Positions 47,203-58,789 of a DNA stretch of 64,000 nucleotides are shown piece by piece (positions within the stretch are counted from its first letter, which is position 1; each line of letters begins with the position of its first letter). The position numbers and the translations under genes are program-made. The notes under the pieces were generated by a model, which was not told where the DNA came from, ran no database searches, and saw only the letters and a program-made list of their open reading frames with translations. Location: assembly GCA_040954595.2 (NCBI GenBank), contig CM082583.2, forward strand, positions 12,524,001-12,588,000, written 5' to 3'. The stretch comes from Balanoglossus misakiensis (lineage: Eukaryota > Hemichordata).

Positions 47203-50200
47203 ATGAAGGCGATTAATGCATTTCTTCACCCGCTTCAGCTGGTGGTGACGTTTCTGTGCTTCTCTCGAAGCCAAGGTAAATTCAAAGTAAACATCCTTTT
47301 CTTCAGCCAAATGAATGAGGTGTGCATTAGTTTTTCTTTTAATGAATAGAATAGCTTATTTATTGTACTTGCTTGTGCGGACACTTCATTTGCCTTTTGC
47401 TTAAAAAGTATCTGATACTTTTCACTCGTCTTCTGTGATCTGGATAAATCCTGCGTAGATTGTATGTGTAATTCTTGAGGTTACGGTTGAAACTATTAGT
47501 AAAACGCTCCACCTACTCCCAATCGCCCGTGCCCGTGCCTATAACATGCTATTTTTTGGAAACTCAAATTTTCTGAGAGAAACTTGAAAACTGCTCTTAA
47601 TTCCATTTAAGTCATTGATTTCTAATTTATGTTATTCACCATTCTGAAAAACGTGTGCTTTTATCCCCTACACAGCTTTTTCTTGTTATATTTCGAATGC
47701 CATTACAAAGCAACAAAGTTCACGAGAATATACACCGATTGGTTCTCAAGTATTACCAGGAACATAGACATGCCATTTAATATTTGTGCATTAAATAAGT
47801 TATTGTTTTTTCGATAAATGACTTCGACGGGGCGCAGGAATTTGATTGTTTGCATCGCTTGGTATCTTAGAGTATTGTCAATGTCGACCGACAGGGGAGA
47901 GCGTGAGAAGTTTCGAAGCGTAGTTCGTCAGATGCAGAGAACTTTGAATTGTATTCTCCGTACTGGCCTCATCACTCATACCACGATTCCGACGTAGATT
48001 TAGGGGCGTGTGGAAGGGAAAAACATTATGATTGTGGGCAGCTTAAGAAACTGACAGCGAGAATGCTGTTTTGATCGATACAAATACCATCGCACACACT
48101 TTTGGCGTTCAATTAAGCCTTAAACAAACATGCCATTTTTAAATGACAACGGTGCGCGTGCAACGGTCGGTCTTTTGATCCGAGGACTTCAGATATGGCT
48201 CATTTAGCGGATATTATTAAAAGTCACGCACAGTCGCAACCAAAGCACGCCGTGGAACTAAACAAGGGGACTTCTTCAGTTTGAGAGGCTATTCGGTCAC
48301 GAGTTGATTATGTTATTAAATGAACCATTTTCGCATTAATCAATGGGCCAATTGATCGGCGACCTGGTTTTGTTTGACGTCAGCAAACACCGTGGAGGAT
48401 GCGTTGATTTCTTCGGTGGACATCATCGCTTTGGCTGTTCAAACCGTTACCCCCATTGCCCCTGCAGTACAGAGTACACCTTGTCATGCCCTTAAACCGC
48501 GCAAATATTTAGCTTTGTTTATGGCCACAATTAGAATGAGTTCCGCTGACGATTACAACAACAAACGAAACGTGTCTTGTGGCCATAATTTTGCGATGCC
48601 GTGCCTTTTTTCTTTTTTATCCAGTGTATTCCATCCTCCGCGAATAATCGATTCAACAATGGTGCTCATATTTGTAAAGAAAGTTTGGAGCTTAACCCAA
48701 TATACGCCACCACCTGCGCATACGATCGAATATTTGCTTTCTCGGCCGGCAAACAGTGCCTTTATCTATGATGTGATTTTTGGGAGACGTCTTTTCTATA
48801 GGGCATTTTCAAAGCGGGTACTTCTTTCATCGAAGACTAAACAAATGACAAGTCGATGCATGTATTCACGCGCATATCAGAGATTTAACTGAACTTCAAC
48901 TTTTAACTTTATTGACAGAAATGAGCGGCTGTAAGGCAATATCATACACATCGTGGTTGCTAGTTTGACATCCGTTAAAATAACCCCCTAAAGCACTGGT
49001 TTTAGTATGCAACACAGAGACAGATTTTTAGAACAATGACAATAGTCCAAACATTCCAATTCTTTGATATGTGTTAGGTAGGTTGATTGATAGATTGATG
49101 TTGGTTGGTCGGTTAGTCGGTCGACTGAATGCTTGATTTTTTACAGGCACTATACCACCGCCAACAGGAGTTGCGGCAACGGCATTGAGTTCCAAGTCTG
49201 TTAGAGTTACATGGGACGCCGTCAGTAGTCCAGATTTAACCGGTTATAACGTCTTACTTGGAGAAGACGGCAACTCCGACTTCCAGGTCGTTGGTCCCAC
49301 CGTCACGGAAGCGACATTTAATGGGTTAAAACCTTACACTACATACGACGCATCCGTTGCCTGCATTGGTCCCGGCACAACACGGGGCGCTTTCTCTTTC
49401 CCAATAGTTTCCGTCACAACACTCGAAGACAGTAAGTCAGTCTCAATTTACGTTAAAGATCCCTGTCCACAAGTGGAAAATAATTAACATCTCCGACATA
49501 TGCCAAATGTCGTCATTGTCGTCGTTGTTGTTGTTGTTGTTTATTGTGGACTATGGATCCTAAAAAATTCTAAAAGAAAACTCTATATCTACACGGCTTA
49601 AAAACAAGGCGCCTGTTGAAAAGACCTGTCTTATCTCTAGACTTTTGACATTTTCCCATTTTCAGAGCCAAGTGCGCCTCCAGATGACGTGCAAGCCAAC
49701 GCCAGGTCTGTTGACACCGTCACCGTAAGTTGGACGGAAGTGGACGAAGCGAGCAAAAATGGCGAGATTCTCGGCTATCGCGTGTACTACGGTGTCGATG
49801 GAACACCAGAGGGCGACCTGGAAAGTACTGAAATTGTTGGCGAGGAGAACACGGCTGCGAACATCAGTGGACTGAACGGCGGCACGCTTTACGGGTTTTC
49901 CGTGTTGGCTTACACGTCTGTGGGTGACGGACCGAAGAGCGATGCTACTTATGAGAGTACCTTTACTGTAACAACTACATTTACAACAGCGCCATCAACT
50001 GTGGTGAGGACATTTTTGACATCAGTGCCATCGACTGGTGAGTACTGCACCACAAGAATATCTTTATAACATTCGCACCGAGAAAATACTGAAATAGCCA
50101 CGAAAAGCATCCCTTATCTGAAATCTAAATTTTTCTGTAAGATGCGAATTATAACAACGTGCATCCTTTCCATACAGGCAATCGATGTGAAGAGCACCCT

Positions 50201-50580
50201 TGCAAAAACAACGGTACATGCATTGGAAATTCTGTGAACTACACGTGCGAGTGTACTGCAGCCTGGACGGGTCGTGAGTGTGATGTCGGTACGTATTAGG
50301 TGTATTTGAGGGAGGGGGAGGGAGGGAACATCTAAACCGTAATGCCCGTTTATATGGTAATCACGCCATTTTCTTTTTCCCTTCAGCAAACGACCAAGAA
50401 CCAACAGCGGATGCTATTTACACGACTACCCTTGTTGTCGCCAGTGTTACAGCTACAATACTCATAATCGTCGCTGTGATCGCCATTTCCGTGTATCTCT
50501 ACAACATCAAATGTTCTAAAAACATAGTAACACCAGTGACGTCACAGGCGGAAATGTCGCACGGGCAAGGTGCCGTTTAG
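47203..50580 (+). CDS. Small type I membrane protein: two FN3 domains, one EGF, one TM
   Basis: Five exons: 47203-47275, 49147-49431, 49666-50037, 50178-50288 and 50387-50580, all joining in phase 1, about 344 residues. The first exon is a signal peptide (QLVVTFLCFSRSQ). Exons 2 and 3 each hold one fibronectin III domain (KSVRVTWDAV, PYTTYDASVACIGPG; then DTVTVSWTEVDEA, GYRVYYGVDG, LYGFSVLAYTSVGDGP), the second followed by a Thr/Ser-rich stalk. Exon 4 is a single EGF domain with six Cys (CEEHPCKNNGTC to CECTAAWTGREC). Exon 5 is a transmembrane helix (LVVASVTATILIIVAVIAI) and a cytoplasmic tail of about 30 residues. One-domain-per-exon symmetry suggests assembly by exon shuffling. Probably an adhesion or receptor-like surface protein. 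No named family is recognised. The 1.87-kb first intron holds no recognisable gene. Confidence 0.85.
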
Positions 50581-51153
50581 TTCCCATGCACCCAGGAGGA
50601 GTGAGACACCAGCCCGCGGCTGGCTTCAGGGTTCATCGCCTCAAACAAGACAATTTAAGGAGTTAATTCCCGGGTTGTACAAACTTGTGACGAATATTTC
50701 AGCATATTCTGTGCATTTACTCAGTTTGTCACCCGGATGACGGGGTATTTGGGAGAGGAGGGAACGCTGGGGGAACCTGATAAACAAAATGCAATCGACT
50801 TCTTGAAAGTCGTGTTCGAGTGTAAATATTAGTACATGCATATCTAATATATAATAAGGCAACGTTTCTTATTGTGTCATTCAATTTTCCTTCAATAATA
50901 TGAAAGGTTAACTTTTTACCAGCTGACAAAATCTGACTGTTGGAACAATTTATCTCTTGAGATGTGAGATGTTACGTTTAAATGGAAATTAATCACAGTA
51001 TTATAATGTATAATATAATTACAAAACTACAGTTATTATGCGACAGTCACATCAAAATGACAATATGTGTCACCGCGGTTGGACATAAGTGCACTAATGT
51101 ACCCAATGTAAAGAGCCTGAGCTTACTTTTATATGTGTGTAATTAATTTTGCT

Positions 51154-51159
51154 AATAAA
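51154..51159 (+). terminator. Candidate polyadenylation signal of the FN3-EGF gene
   Basis: AATAAA about 575 nt after the stop at 50580 and upstream of the carbonic anhydrase start. Confidence 0.5.
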
Positions 51160-51565
51160 TTGTTCAGTTGTGTACATATTCGAACTTGCTTTAGTCAGTG
51201 AGTGATACTAATTTGGGCCATGGGTATTATTATATGGGGCTTTGACTCGGAGAGTGGCACACAGAGCTCTGAGTTCATGATGACGTCAGCAGGTGGGGGT
51301 TCGTACCAGGCAAAGTGGTAGAAGCCCAACCGTCTGAAAATGGGACTTTGGTCCACAATGCTTCCGTTGCTACCCATTTCCACCACATCCAATGTATGTC
51401 TGCCCAAGCGCCGTTGTTTTGATGAAGTCATCTTGACTTTGTACGTTGGATCCTGTTATTAAAATTTAACGTGGGGTGGGAGATACCGGTAGGTACTGGT
51501 GACTTGACTGAGCTCAATGCTTATGACAGGAGGCCACACCAAAATACGCTGCTGTTGTCACAAAT

Positions 51566-54500
51566 ATGATCAAGCAAATCTACTACATCATTTACACCAC
51601 CATCAATCTAGTTAGCGTGTTCGCCACAGGTAGGACATTCTTATTGTGGTTTTTGTTTCTAATGAGGCTAAACTGATTTGAAGGGGATTGATCAATGATT
51701 TCCTAAAATGTCGAGCCACAATTTGCTAAAATAGTAGGATACACGATGTCAACAGGCTGTGGTCACTTTGAAAACTATATGGTATATCTAGTGCCATAAC
51801 GGGTGAACAGTTAAACTATTAGGACACTGAGTTTCAACAGATCCAAGGATGACGTATATGAACAATAAATCCTCGTGTGTGACAGAATAAGCAAATAATC
51901 TGCCGCTTTGACATGAAGTATACTGGGGTGCCATCTTCTATGACGTCACTTTAACGTCCGTTTCCTGTCATTTCATTTCCCAGATTGGAGTTACTACGGC
52001 GAGACAGGTGAGTGACCTGTGACCAAGTTAATAGCTGAAACATGCAAAATAATCGTCACACACCTTATGAAAGACGTATAAGCTTCAGTCTTGTTTTATT
52101 TTATTTTTTGAATAAGACAACGCGTGTGAGAGACAATCGAGAAATAGGAGAAGATTGTCCAGGTAAATGTGATGGATGAGGTAGTTACCATTACTGCTCT
52201 GTGTACATGTACTTGAGAAGAATGAATAACATGTTACATTCCACAGCTCATCGACAATCTCGTTTAGCAACAACTCGCGTTCGTTTGTTTATTTGTTGGT
52301 TTTTAGATGTTGACTTAAGTACTCTGCGCCATCGTTGTCGACCGATTGGCTTACAGCTTTTGTGTGATCGTGGACGGGGTTCTACAGTAAGATTTCGTGT
52401 TGCAATTATTAAGCTGGGGATGAAAGTTCGACTGAGTGATTCTTCCCAGTTGTGATAATGAAATTGGTATTATTTATGACCACAATATCTAAGAATTCTC
52501 GAAACCCGTCGGCATCACCAAGGACACAATCCAATTTCCAAATTCTATGTGAACTGACAAACTCCCTTTTTAAAAAAGGTTTGATACGTAACGCAAGTTG
52601 TTGGTTTCATGAACTCCGAGAAAGAAGATCTCAATTACTTTTTACACTTCTTTTTTTTATCCCGCAGGCCCAGACCAATGGTCCGAATTATATCCGACGT
52701 GTGGGGGCGATACACAATCACCCATTAACATCATTGAGTATGATGCTGTGAAAGAACAAATGACAGATTTTCTGTTCGTTGGTTTTGATGGCATGCCGGA
52801 ACAGGCTCGCTTGCATTTACAGAATGACGGACACACAGGTGAAAATGAAGTTGATATTTCAGTGTTTCTGTGGTTAAACTACATTGTACATGCCCCTTAA
52901 TTATCTTTGTGGTGATAATTATTTGTGAAAAAATGTGCATGTACTGCTCTGATGTCCCATGCTTGACTTCTCCCAAGCAAATTCAGTTCGCAAATTAAAT
53001 AACAATTTCATATTCACTCCAGTAAAGCTTAATGTAATCGGGAAATTTTACGTGCTCGGAGGAGGGTTGCCCGCGAAATACAAACTAGTGTTTCTGGACT
53101 TCCACTGGGATAATCTTGGTATTCGTGGGTCAGAGCATGCGCTGAATGGCGTCAAGTATCCGGTCGAGGTAAGCTCCTAACAAAAGGGAAATATAGTAAA
53201 TACTAGAATCTCACACCCTTGATCATTGTTGATATAAGTGGTTTTGAAAGGCGGAAAACATGGATACTGTACTTTCAGCCTTGGGAGATATCTCAGAGTG
53301 TTCGAGGGTCGGGTGTACCTCGCAACTTTCCTTCGTAATTTAGAAGGAAGTCACAATGCTATTGAACACACATTTTCCTTCTCCGTCATAGATGCACCTG
53401 GCTGGCTACGACGCAGACAAATACAAGGATTTCGATGAGGCGAAACGCCATCCCCAAGGGGTTGCAATACTTAGTACTTTTATTCAGGTAGGCCTACTGC
53501 AGGTTTTATCTCATTGCAGCTTTCTGTTTCAGACCAGCGGGTGACACAGTGGATTTCTGCGTTTCTGCTGCTACAAGTGATCGTTGGCGGCGTCTATCTC
53601 CGTGACTCTCATTGTGTGCACGAAGGAATATGCACCTTCAGACCCCAGTACTTATCATGTGCAGTATACATACTGATTCATTTTGCGTAATTTGGGTCTG
53701 AGCGCGCTCCTAAATGATGTACTCCAATCTGTGACTTCAATATATTTTTCATTCTCAGGTCGGAGGCGATGATAATGAAGAGTTTGAACAGCTGTTAACA
53801 GGTTTTGAACATGTCATATATAAAAGTAAGTTCTGACTTTAATTTGTGTTATGAAAATTTCAGCGTTACATATTAGTTAATTCAGTTTTTACTTATGAAC
53901 GTCACATATTCGACGTCTCTCTCTCCGTCTCTCTCTCCCCATCTCTCTCACTCTCTCTCGTACTCTTTCTGGTAAACGATCAACCGACCAACCCACAGAC
54001 CAGACTTTCAAGTATCCTGAACCATTCCCAGTTTTACCGATGATTTCCCGTGACAGGACAAGCTTCTTCCGTTACAAAGGCTCACTAACAGCACCCTCAT
54101 GCGAGGAAGCCGTCGTATGGACAGTCTTTCGAGAACATCAAAGAATATCACAGAGCCAGGTATGCATAGAATTGCGCTACTTCTGCCCTGAGTCCAATAA
54201 TATATAAATTGCTTTCAAATTCAAATTCTCATCCACACCCCCAGACAAAATGTTGCAGCATATACCGTAGATTTGAACGTTGTTATATCAAAAATGGTTA
54301 TTCTTTGATAACATAATATGTTCACTTCACGTTTTTTGTCTTCAATTCCACAGTTCAATAAGTTCTTGTCTCTGAAAGCGACCAATCAGGAAGCCTCCGT
54401 TGATGTCCCGCTTGGTGACAACTACCGCCCTCTCCAGGCGACGGGAAACAGACAAGTTTACAAACGGGTTGAGGAAGGAAGTACGGGAACAACTTGCTTC

Positions 54501-54566
54501 AACGGAAAGAAAACCGTGATCTTAATATCAGTTGCGACCGCCATCAGGTTGATCTTCATTTTCTGA
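51566..54566 (+). CDS. Membrane-anchored alpha-carbonic anhydrase-related protein (first Zn ligand His replaced by Asp)
   Basis: Eight exons: 51566-51629, 51984-52007, 52668-52838, 53023-53168, 53392-53487, 53759-53825, 53999-54159 and 54354-54566, in phase, about 313 residues. An N-terminal signal sequence (IYYIIYTTINLVSVFA) precedes DWSYYGETG and the CA start WSELYPTCGGDTQSPINI. Cys in YPTC and in TAPSCEEAVVW match the disulphide pair of extracellular CAs. NDGHT keeps the proton-shuttle His and SLTAPS the gatekeeper Thr. GSEH and VEMHLAGYD keep the third zinc His. The strand normally reading H-x-H-W reads LDFHWDN, so the His94 equivalent is Asp and the residue two before it (normally Gln) is Phe. 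The C-terminal hydrophobic stretch (VILISVATAIRLIFIF) suggests a GPI signal or TM anchor. Hydration of CO2 may be weak or absent. Confidence 0.92.
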
Positions 54567-56102
54567 CAATATTTATCAGTATTTTTAAAAATGTTTATTT
54601 TACACGTTTATTATAATGATAATTGTGTTGCATTTGTAACCACAGAACACAGCGCACTAACCTTTATTGATAAAAACCTGCTCATAATTATTGTGAAATT
54701 AAGGTGAAATTGTAGATAATGGGTCCAGATATGAAAAAGTCATTAGTACAAACAGATGACGTTTGTGTACCCCTCAACTTGTACCAAACTGTTGGGATTT
54801 GACCTCGAACACCCCCCCCCCCCCCATATCTTCCGCTCAACATTGCGTCATGCAGATATAGTGTGTGTTGACTTCCAAGGGCATTGACAATTTATCATAA
54901 CACCTTAATCAGGTATGACGAGCTGTAACTCACTAGGATATGATGTCACTATTGCGACCTTTACTCGTGTTTATTTGATTAGTGTAAGGTCGGTAGAAAA
55001 CACCTGTGTGGTTTATCTAGAAACTCATCATGTGACGTGAAAATAGTACATATGGGTTTTCACGAATTAGTCAGGTGATGCCCATCAGACACGATGAGAA
55101 AGGCTTTATGTGGACTTTGTGTGCATGACCTTTTCACAGAAAAGTGCAGTCTAAAGACTAGAGTTCTAGAGGCCCGGCTTGAAAAAGGGAAATTTGATAA
55201 AATCTGCTACAAAATAGAATTTCGACCCGTACATAAAATCACCATTTGGTATTATTTTGGTTTATTCTTATTTTAATATGAAAAAGTATTTTGAGCGATT
55301 TCAATGATGATATGATGGATGTATCGATGAGAATTTAAATAATACATTTTTGAAAACTTGCTTTGTGTGGATCACATTTTCGAAATTCAAAATTTTTACA
55401 GCGATTTATCAATAATAAATAATTTTTCATCTCAGATTTAGTAAGTGCCGAATTATTACTGCGTTTTATACAGGCAAATTCCTGTTTAAAACAAAAGACT
55501 GTATTTTTAAGGTAGAATTCAAGAATTGTCAGAAAAATACGAGTTCTGAAAGCGTTTTGAGTACTGCATCGTCTAAACGATTTTGCACACTAGGCCATTG
55601 TTAGCCTGGTTTCCATAAACATATTAGTATGGAGACCAGGCTACTTGATGGTAAGCGCGGGGTTCCCCTTTTCAGTCACACAGGCCTTGACCTGCATGAC
55701 GCATTCTTGTTTTCCTCTGGCTGAGCAGATAAAATGGCGTTGTGCTTCACGTTAAAGACATGTTGCCAGTGTGTGCAATACCCTGCCCTGTACGAGTATT
55801 CTGGTCAGCGAAAAATTTTGTAGCTTGTCAGGGCAATGGAAGGAGGAAAAGCATGGGCTCTGAACCAGGTTTCATGGCGTCATCGACGGGCGTGACCTTT
55901 GCCCTGTTGAGAACAAAAGTGAAATGTGACCTGACCCGGTGTGACCTCCAACTGAAGGACTTTATTATATAGCTCTATACGTCACTACTAACAATAGCCA
56001 CCATTGCGGTAGAGAGCAGTGGTGTACAACAGGCAGCTCACAGGGAACGACAGAAATAAGCGCCATATTTAGTACTTTACCCGTCAACACCTACCCGACA
56101 GG
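54567..56102. other. Intergenic DNA between carbonic anhydrase and basigin homologue
   Basis: No convincing gene. A C homopolymer (about 54810-54824) and a short hairpin at 55602-55643 are present. Several AATAAA signals after 54566 could serve the CA transcript. Confidence 0.5.
55602..55643. repeat. Short hairpin, possible MITE remnant
   Basis: TAGCCTGGTTTCCAT (55602-55616) pairs with ATGGAGACCAGGCTA (55629-55643), with one mismatch and a 12-nt loop. Confidence 0.6.
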
Positions 56103-58789
56103 ATGAAGATTATGCTATGTTTCGCCTTCTTGGCTGTCCTTTTACGGCAAACATCGTCACGTAAGTTTTGTGTGAGACGGTGAACCGTCTTATAGCCTCG
56201 CAACACAAAATCGACACATGATATATATACTTTCTCAATGTTACGCTTCAGTGAGTGTGCTGGCGTCGTTTTACCTGATTTAACCTGCGACACGTACATT
56301 ACTGACTGACTGACATGATTTTATTTCTGCGTGAACATGTTTGTGATATAACTTCATGTAAACTAGTGTTGGATCACATTTGTTCAACAAGTACACACAA
56401 CACCCATGACCACCATCCAAACATTATTCGTTTATGACCTTGTATTTTGCTGTTTTTGCCTTTCGATATCACGGCAACCAGGTCATAAATTTCAACGACG
56501 TTATATATCTGTCTCTTTTCTGGTTCGCGGTATAGTCTGCTGCCGTTAGTCATATTATAAGATTTATATGGAGTCACGGCCCCATGATTTTAGTCGTAGT
56601 CCTTCAACAAACAGCCGTGCCATCGGATTATCAAGGCCGGGGACAGACCTATCAACAAAACCTATTTACGTAACAATAACATAAGCCAACTCTGTACCAC
56701 GAAGTAAAAGGCGTCACCGTACCCTACATCTGATTTTAATCAGATTGGTCTGAAGCTAGATCAGACCTACATGCAATACTATCATGATGAGAACTCAGTG
56801 CATTCATTGCTTAGTAAATTTTTACAATGACCAGAAAAACATATAGTTTGCAACTTTAAAAACAATTCTAAATAGTGAGGTCCAGATATGAGTCTTCAGA
56901 TTCTTCTTGGTATAACATTTGGAACATGTATTTTTATCTTGTAGTCATGGTTATAGAGCACGAACGAGCTGTCGAAGTTGGAAACGATGTTACGTTCGAA
57001 TGCATAAATGCCGCCGCCGGTCCAATAAAGTGGCTTTTTGGGGAAACCGAATTGTTTGAAAATGAACACTACATCATCACTTCCAAATCAGGCGAAAGCA
57101 ATTTAACTATTGTAGACGTGGCAATGAATGACGCTGGTGCCTATCACTGTCAAGATATGAGTGCCCAAGCAACCATCACTCTTGCTGTCTACGTCAGTAG
57201 GTGGAATTTTAATAATAGTTGTTTTTCAAACGTTTGTAAGACTTTGTCAGCTTGAACTTGTTTATGCTTTTTTGCAGGTAAAACACAGTAATCAGGGGGA
57301 TCTAGTACTTTTTGAATGAAAGACAATATTTGGACAGCCAATTGCATGTACCAGTTTGCTGGAGGCCTTGCGTTTTATGAAGAGAATTTCCCCAATTAAA
57401 CGCATTGGCACTCTGCAAACTTGCACCTCTTAGAATAACTACAACTTGTAACTGATAGATATCAATATACGTCTGTTGGTTAGGGTTCACCTAGGGTTAT
57501 GACCTCACAGAATAATTTCCCTTATAAAAACATGTTAAATTATCCTCTTATCGTTTTTCTTCCGTTCTTAAGTTCCTGTAGTGGTGTTAACAAGCAACCC
57601 GTCCACTCCGCACGTCGTCCCTGGGGAAAATAGAACTTTAACGTGTGACACGTCTGCCTACGCTGATAGAGTGCAGTGGAAGAAAAATGGAGTGGTTCTG
57701 ACCGAGTCGGCGAACATCGTCATAGACAACATCAATCTCACCATCGTCAACAGTGCGCTGACAGACGCCGGTGTTTATCAGTGCTTGGTCAACATAAGTG
57801 ATCTGGCGAAGAAAGATATCGTCCGGGAAGACACGTTCAATTTAATCGGTGAGGCGGAATTTTCTTGTTGCGGTTTCTTGCATATACAACCTCACAGCTA
57901 ATTTTTTATACAAAACGAAAATGTTTAGCAGGGATGTAAATAACGATTGTGCACAATCGCCAGGGTTCTTTATGGCGTTTAGGACTTCGATAATTGACAG
58001 AATACTGAAATATCTGAAAGGTCCTGCTTGGTGTGTATATCTGGCATCCTTATTATAATAAATTTTATTCTTTTTATGCTTTTAGCGCAAGTGACGGTTT
58101 TACTCACACAAAATGTGAAACTGGAGGAAGGGGAGACGGCTCGAATCGGTTGCGATGCATCCGGCTATCCCCTGCCGACCGTTGCCTGGTATAGGGACAA
58201 CAAAAAGATGGACAATGACTCGGCTGATGATCGTGTCTTCATTACATACATTGTCGATGAAGACAACGAATTAGTCGTCACGTCAAAATTGAACATACGA
58301 AGGATACAGAGCGGGGATGCTGGCGAATATTTTTGTAATGCAACGAACAACCACACATCGGCTGGAGAGGTATACATGTTGCAAGTTCGAGGTGAGCGTG
58401 GCAAACAGTTTTTTTACACACTTCACTTCCTTTGAATAAGAGTACAATTTTGTCGTACATTTTCCTCATTTGTGTACCATGAAGTAAGGATACCAATTGT
58501 GTGTCTTGTATGGTATGGTTGCAGATCCACTGGCCGCTCTTTGGCCTTTCCTGGGGATAATGGTGGAAGTTATCGTACTGATAATATTAATCCTGGGAGT
58601 GGAATTCTATCAGAAAAACAGGAATAGAGTAAGTAATTTCTACACAGCTTTTTTGAGCAAATGCTTGTACTGCCAAAAAGGGTTTGTGATAAGCACGTGT
58701 GTAAAGAACAATGATTGGTTGAAAGACTGTCATTATTGTCAACAATAACCTCTTTCTCTCTCTCTCTCTCTCTTTAGTAGAAGAACTAA
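56103..58789 (+). CDS. BSG: Basigin/neuroplastin homologue: three Ig domains and conserved Glu-containing TM
   Basis: Exons 56103-56160, 56945-57196, 57573-57848, 58086-58391 and 58525-58628, plus a final exon starting at 58778 (immediate TAG) or 58781 (two codons, then TAA at 58787). About 332-334 residues. After the signal peptide, exons 2, 3 and 4 each encode one Ig domain with its Cys pair and core Trp (VTFECI/IKWLF/AYHCQ; LTCDTS/VQWKK/VYQCL; IGCDAS/VAWYRD/EYFCNATN). Exon 5 gives DPLAALWPFLGIMVEVIVLI, matching the hallmark LAALWPFLGI of basigin and keeping the unusual Glu within the membrane. Vertebrate basigin, neuroplastin and embigin use this helix to chaperone monocarboxylate transporters or plasma-membrane Ca2+ pumps. 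The three-Ig form matches the retinal basigin and Np65 isoforms. The cytoplasmic tail is only about ten residues, without the acidic tail of vertebrate basigin. Confidence 0.9.

Noticed and set aside
48374-48892. 172-codon plus-strand frame in intron 1 of the FN3-EGF gene
   Set aside because: It opens with a non-ATG codon, shows no recognisable domain, and lies between in-phase exons of a well-supported gene.
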